Below, piece by piece: positions 58,150 to 64,000 of a stretch of DNA of 64,000 bases (position 1 is its first letter; every line of letters begins with the position of its first letter). This DNA comes from Bradysia coprophila (taxonomy: Eukaryota; Arthropoda; Insecta; Diptera; Sciaridae), in assembly GCF_014529535.1 (NCBI RefSeq), contig NW_023503501.1, positions 3,602,150 to 3,666,149 on the forward strand, given 5' to 3'. Made by a program: the position numbers and the translations under genes. Below the pieces are notes generated by a model, which saw nothing but the letters and a program-made list of their open reading frames with translations, made no database searches and was not told the origin of the DNA.

Positions 58150-58572
58150 TGGAGTCATCTGTTCCTTCTTTTGATATAAGAATTTTTCAACCAATTGATG
58201 CAGTCTTTTACTTCGATTGTTTAAACATCCATTTTTCTTTGCTAAGACCTCTTTACTATAAAGAGCCTTTATCCAGAACTCATTGCTTTATATATGTCGG
58301 GGATTTCGACAACAGATAACTCAGCATCAACTGATCTTTTTTTTTTAAACGGTAAACAGTTACATCATCCCTACGGTCCCAACATAGTAAAGCTGACTTA
58401 TATTTTTTTTTGTCTCTTTCCTCCGATGATGAACTTAGATTCAAATGAAAATTGTGTACAACAGATTGCGGTGCTAGCCTGTCAGCAAATACATGTGAAA
58501 AAAATGAAGTAAAAGATTAGAAATTTCAATCTCTTAAATATATTTAGATCAAATGAAGTAATAGATTCTTTA
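58150..58572. repeat. ATCTATTACTTCATTTG repeat, inverted pair
   Basis: The right part (58485-58572) is a good reverse copy ('aatgaagtaaaagatta', 'gatcaaatgaagtaatagat'). The left part (about 58155-58225: 'ccttcttttgatataa', 'tgcagtcttttacttcgatt') is a diverged copy in the opposite orientation, so the whole may be one element with inverted ends. Confidence 0.55.
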
Positions 58573-58659
58573 ATTAAATGTTTGTCTTTTTTAAAAGAAG
58601 AAATCGCTCCATTTAGGAGGCTTAACTTAAATTAGACTATAATCGAGGTTAGAGCATAC
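58573..58659. other. Short spacer with 8-bp duplication
   Basis: It ends in GAGCATAC (58652-58659), the left target duplication of the next element. Confidence 0.6.
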
Positions 58660-58754
58660 CGAGGGGAAATGGTTTTAAATCCATTTAATCCCATGTATTT
58701 CTTGGATTAAATGTATTAAATGGATTAAATTTGAAGGAGTGCGTGAGCCCCTCG
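58660..58754. mobile_element. hAT-like MITE with ATTTAATCC satellite, copy 2
   Basis: The 95-bp element has ends CGAGGGG and CCCCTCG and is flanked by a perfect 8-bp duplication GAGCATAC (58652-58659 and 58755-58762). The interior has 'tccatttaatccca' and the inverse 'tggattaaatgtattaaatg', a short, diverged and partly inverted version of the satellite in 5762-6288. Confidence 0.8.
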
Positions 58755-61691
58755 GAGCATACACACAAGTTATTTTTAATTGACTCTAATATTGATTCTA
58801 AGCAAAAAATTGTTCTACGGTCTGCTTCCAAAATGTACAGATATCTTTTATAAATTCGTCTAAACTTCGAAGAAACGTTCAGTCGCCCATAGAAAAATTA
58901 CGAAATGGAGGATCCAAATCTTCGATTCAGGTCTCAAAATTTTCTGAAAAATGACAAATTTTGATTTTTTTTTGAAATTCTAAAGAAGCACGGGAACTAA
59001 GCACAGTTACTCGTCTAAACATTTTCAAAGTGGTAATATCAAAAGTAGTTAGACCATAGCTAAATAATATCAAAATTAATGTCCATTATGATCTTCAAAC
59101 ATAAATTTGTGACGAGCCACACCTAAACGTTAAAATAAAAAAATCAATTTAAAACTTCCTCGAACACCAAATATTCATTTCTTTAAAATGTATCTAAAAT
59201 TCAACATAAACGAAAATCATCTTTAAATAAACATACCATCTCCAGTGACATATCTTGAGAACATATTTAGCCAAAAATATTGACTTTTTACCAAAAAGAT
59301 TGAAGAGACATGACAAAAATCGAGTTCGAGTTATTTTTAAAATCCTCGAGAAAAAAAATGAAAAGCAAAAAAAAACATCTCTGCCTATAATCGCTTCTGA
59401 TGTCTCACAACCATCTAGTCAACGTTTTTGAGATGCTGTAATATTCCACTTCATGTTGCATTACATTACCTTCTTACTTTGAGAAAGAAAGAAAGAAAAA
59501 AAAACACGAACGCAAAGCGACCATATGGTTTTATATGTTTTGTGGTTTTGAACTTTACAAAAATTGATGCAGAAAAAACAGACCAAGGTCAACGAATAAT
59601 TTTTTTTTTAAATAAAATGCATGAATCACTTGTAAATCGATAAAATAAACAAAATTGAAATTATTTCAAAAAAATATTATGAAAGAAATAAGTAATACGA
59701 AGACAGCAAGAAAAACTCCACACTCCGCGATTATGCACTTACCATATTCTACGCCAACGGAAAAACTCACATTTTAAGAAATATATTTATATGAATTCAA
59801 TGTGACTATTACTATGCATGTGTGTCATGTGTGTGTTGCGTATTATATTATTATATCGTTTAACTCATATTGTAATTTGCATAAACATACAATTCGAAGG
59901 ACCATAATAATACCGAAACAATGTTCATAATTGTTATCTCTGGGTGTATGGTTGCAAACACACTAAGAAAACAATTTATAACGCGAGAAACAAACGTGAT
60001 AACGATAACGCGTTTTATCAACCGTATTTTACAGTCGGTGTACCGATACATCAAAATGTATATATAATTTCGATGTTGTTGTTTGTTTAATGACTTGAAT
60101 TAATTAATTTACCTGGAAGCAGTTAGACGTTTTTTTTATGTGTTGTTGGTGTGTTTTTCACGAAACATATCCAAAGTCACCAATGTTAAGTAGCTCATTG
60201 AATATTCAATCGTGTACTACGTTCTGGTTAGATGGAAGAAGTGCGAGAATAAATCCACTCAACAGTCAGTTTCTCATACCAAGAATTAATTCAGGAAAGT
60301 CTACAAATACTTAGAAGTTTAGAAGTTCAACGGTTCTGAGACGTAAATTGAAATTTTGTATTAATGTGAAGGTTCCACTGTGCATAGCAGTACTTTTACG
60401 GTGTAATGTACGAATCTATTACTTCATTTGGACAATTGTTTTGCTCCAGTAACAACTGACACTTTTTTTGGATCTGAGCGTTCTTACTGTTATTTTTCGG
60501 TTTTCTCATTTCTTATGTTATTTCAAACGACAAATGAGAAAAATTGGAGAAACTGAGATACGAAAGCAGCAAACCAGTAAATATTTCAGGGCCTATTTTT
60601 GGAAAATTTACTTGCTAAAACTCTACCAAAGGCTTTGAAAATTTTGGAATCACGTTTTCTCTACTACCCCAAATGTTTTAACAAACATCTTTCCATAAAA
60701 ACGTAAATTAGCCAGAGCTCATCATTTGTTTTTCTCATTGATGTCTATGGTTTAACAAGCGGCCTTTCTCCAATTATTTTTGTGTCTGTCTTTCACTTGA
60801 GGGACCCAATAAAAGAGGGAAAACTGTAGCATTGAAATGTGTCTTTTGAATGCTTTTCCTTTTTAGGAGTTACGAAGAAGAAGAATTTCTACGAAAAACT
60901 TAAAAATAAAAATGTAAAGTGCTGAATGCTACACAGTGGGTTCAGTTTCGTACCTGGTCCATCAAGATTAACCGCAACCTTCAACTGGTTCGTTTTGTTT
61001 TTTTTTTCTTTACTCCAACGAATAAATAAAAAGACATAAATACCAAAATTTTTATCCATAAATAAATAAGCTCGTCGCTTAACCCGCAGAAATCTCGCGA
61101 AATTTTTTTACGATAATTCCCAGCCATATTTAGATAAGAAATTAAATAGCCAATTGGCGCCATTAATAATATTTTATTCACAAAAAAGTAAAGACGAACC
61201 GGACTGAAAAAAGAACTCATCATCTTAACACATCAGACTTCGTTATTGCTAATTAGTTTTGTTTGCCCAAATAATACGCACCATTTTTTTCATATCTTCT
61301 TTATTTTCGGAAACGAAAACTTCATGTACACACAAAAGCTTTGAAGCTATCTCAACAAAAAGGTGTATTGATTGCACATTATTGCCACCTATATATCCCA
61401 TTGGTATATTTATTATGAGTGTTTAACATATGAATGTACAATGTTTGTTTGTTGAATTATTATCAAAATAATAAATAAAAAAAAATCAGAAATAAATTTC
61501 TCTTTGACTAATTTACATAAAATTTTGTTGGATTTGTGTAGAGAGGCTTGTTTTCTATTACACAGAAGTGCCCTTCTTGTCACATAAATAATTTTTTTCA
61601 TTTTTAAGTCCGTGGCGGAATTGGACTGTTTCTTGCCTCTTGGTGATTTATCGTAATGAGGAAGGTTATTACACGCAGGTTTAGTCTGTGC
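58755..61691. other. Gene-free AT-rich DNA
   Basis: A (GAAA)n stretch lies at about 59480-59505. A partial ATCTATTACTTCATTTG repeat is at about 60413-60431. Frames 59428-59643, 59860-60054, 60981-61223 and 61413-61742 have no recognisable family. Confidence 0.45.
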
Positions 61692-61885
61692 CAAAAATAC
61701 CCTCAATATGAGAATACTAGTGTTAGCTTCATGTATGTGCATGTTAAGCGAATCATAAGTAAAATGTTACAAATTTTTACCATTGAAAATTGCAAAAGAA
61801 AATTCAGTTACATTTTTCTCATGATTCGCTTAACATGTCCATGCATAAAGCTAAGACTAGTCTCCTTATATTGAGTGTATTTTTG
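61692..61885. mobile_element. Palindromic MITE, about 194 bp
   Basis: The ends are CAAAAATAC and GTATTTTTG, with arms of about 80 bases ('tcaatatgag', 'ttagcttcatgtatgtgcat', 'gttaagcgaatcat') around an AT-rich loop. No convincing target duplication. Confidence 0.6.
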
Positions 61886-64000
61886 CCTAGCCAAGGCGGA
61901 GCCGAGTGAAAATATCTAGTACTTCAATACATCTTCATACGATTCGCGTTACACAAATAACTATTTCTTCTCTCGGTTTATAATCTTAACATTGCATTCG
62001 GTTGAGCGCATAAAGTGGCCCTTTCTTATCACCTCAGGCGGCTTTAAGTGAATTAAATTTTTTCGATTTTGAATAAGAGGCTGTTAGTTGTTTGTGTATC
62101 ATTTACATAGTTTTGTATTATATTCGTTCATAACAACCGTTCGACGACGTTTTATACATAAATTTCCATGCTAATTGTTTTCTCAGGTTGTCTCGTCGTA
62201 CATTTATTATTGTTGCTCGCGCTTTTATATTGATGGGTTTAATACACGGGTGAATTTCTCGAATTTCTATTTTGATTTGATTTTGATCGGTGGTTATGAA
62301 ATTGATGGACAAATAAAAACATTTTTTGTTGCTGGTGCTAGTGCCTCAATGGACAATATTTTTTGGTGATCATATTTGATAAAAGATATTTTTATGTTCA
62401 TCAATTTTTGATTTATTGCTGGCACGGTAATGTGTCAAGCAACTTTTTTTTATTCTTCGTTTAGGTTGGTGCTGCGTTAGGCAACATCAATTTAAGTTTG
62501 TTGTTCATATAAACAGTGTGTGTGATGGTTGTTTTCTTTTAATAATAAAACTTTTCCACTGTAGGGACCAATTCCTTATCAATTTTAGTTTCTCCTTTGA
62601 GGCCAGACCATTAAACCAGTTCAAGTGTAAAACGAAACTTTAATACCATCAATGGGACAAAAAATCCTATTGAATCTGAAAACGCCTCAGTTATCTAGTT
62701 ACCGTTTGAACAATCAAAAAAATAGAATCTACTACTTCTTTTGATATAAATGATTTCAACAGACTAAAACCTCTTGCTTCATTAGTTTCGAGATTCACTT
62801 GTATGTAACACCTTACTCCGAATCTAACTCATTAGGAACTATTAAACTCTCATAAAATTGAAACAATCAAATTTAACGGGATACAAAACGAATCAATTAA
62901 TTCCTAATGCATCGCGTTCAAGTGTCGGAACGAAGCGTTTCCAAACAAATAAATGCAGTCGAAAATAGCTGTTCTAAATGGAATTAGCATAATAAAAATC
63001 GTCACATTGATATCAATGGACACCTCACGCACATATATGTATATCCACCAACAATTGAGGCAACCATACAACACTCAATTATAGACAATCGGAAATCCGC
63101 GCCCATGATTTGAATAATTCAATTAAATTTAATGAGTGACCGAATACATACAGCACAAGCAAACAAAAAGAATATCGCATACTGCACTTTGCAAGACGGT
63201 ATTATAAGTGACGTTATATAATATAGGACGTCGTATTCGTATCCATACACACAGAGCTCTCTATCGTATCGCACTTATCACAATAAATCGTTTTCCATCA
63301 AAAAAACATTTTTCATGATTATTTCTATTGGTTATTTATTGGTTGCAAGTAGGTTTAATTGTGCATTAGAGAGACATTATTTGAAACAATTTATGTTTCC
63401 TTTGGACAGTCGTGTGTATGCAACAGCAACAACAACAACACAGAAGACAATGTACGAAATGCAATTGTTTTATAAAAACTGAATTGGAACAATGATCTGG
63501 CTGAATTTGATTGAAGCAATTTCGTTTTTCGGTAATTTAAAATTGGACACCATGCGGTGCAGTAAGATTTAACATACAGCCGAAAATACACTGTTTAGTT
63601 TTGAATTGCTAAAACCTACAATTATGCTGTCTTTTCAATTGTACTGATACCTGAGGATAAAGACGAAAATACGCGATCACCTTTGCATTGATAGAATCGT
63701 GAATTATGCTCCGTTATTCAATTATGCTACACAGGAAAAATAATGGACAACCCAGCATAATTGACGATTCCAGCCAACTGAAAACCGATAGTGTGTTTGA
63801 AGTCGAAGGTCCACAAATACACTGTCAATTTTAAATAGCTGAAACCGACACTTACAGTGAAATTTAGATATACCTTTGCATCAGCTGTTTTTCAGCTGGT
63901 CCATTCATACAAAGTAAAGTGTTCACGTCTTTATACAGTTTTACCACTACCTTGCGCGTGCGTGCAACTATTTTACCCTTATAAATAAGTATTGATCACG
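61886..64000. other. Gene-free AT-rich DNA to the window end
   Basis: A diverged ATCTATTACTTCATTTG repeat lies at about 62725-62795. An imperfect (CAA)n run is at about 63420-63441. Frames 62118-62312, 62175-62369 and 63391-63591 are not supported. This stretch may be intergenic or an intron of a gene outside the window. Confidence 0.45.

Noticed and set aside
1..64000. CRISPR arrays, bacterial operons, prophage or ribosomal RNA genes
   Set aside because: None seen. The regular repeats present are microsatellites or transposon-internal satellites, and the genes have spliceosomal introns.

Overview
The window is nuclear DNA of an insect, most likely a dipteran. The evidence is AT-rich sequence, short GT-AG introns of about 55-90 bp beside a few of 0.4-1.8 kb, insect-like housekeeping genes, an arthropod-type LINE fragment and dense MITE-like repeats. 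A nematoceran such as a fungus gnat is possible but only a guess. I see no bacterial, viral or organellar segment.

Read by splicing short exons together, seven genes can be supported. From left to right: RpS27 (- strand, 22210-22953); a secreted cyclase/kynurenine-formamidase-like hydrolase (+, 25254-27967) with a one-base frameshift in exon 1; a POLR1D isoform-2-like gene (-, 28152-28484); a membrane-anchored GDPD-family protein whose catalytic residues look degraded (+, 29098-30467); an N-acetylneuraminate lyase (+, 34918-35901); an unidentified charged nuclear-type protein (-, 38807-42951); and NOP16 (+, 45976-46681). RpS27, POLR1D-like and NOP16 all belong to ribosome production, but they lie on both strands among unrelated genes, so I read no operon-like logic into this. 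The cyclase and the POLR1D-like gene converge; the POLR1D-like and GDPD genes diverge from a shared 0.6 kb interval.

The first 22 kb and the last 17 kb hold no gene I can support. They hold nested non-autonomous DNA transposons, a decayed LINE and simple repeats. Several elements can be delimited to the base by target-site duplications. Those with 8-bp duplications (hAT-like) are a family that carries an internal ATTTAATCC-type satellite (5762-6288 and 58660-58754), a foldback family (4717-5372 and 9078-9238), a GTTCTGAAAG family (24760-24988 and 45049-45541) and a single element at 43584-43924. There is also a TTAA-flanked (piggyBac-like) family (2139-2343, 5714-6577, 26925-27164) and a 673-bp element with a 9-bp duplication and long inverted repeats (Mutator-like, 48298-48970). 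In two places an uninterrupted paralogue elsewhere in the window serves as the empty site for a nested insertion.

The most interesting items are the satellite-carrying hAT-like family, the GDPD-like probable pseudoenzyme, the duplicated cyclase 5' end cut by a MITE four codons after its ATG, the sialic-acid lyase in an insect context, and a dispersed repeat family found only in the last 14 kb. I found no convincing new multi-gene system. Exon joins, family assignments and element classes rest on reading alone; no alignment or database search was run.
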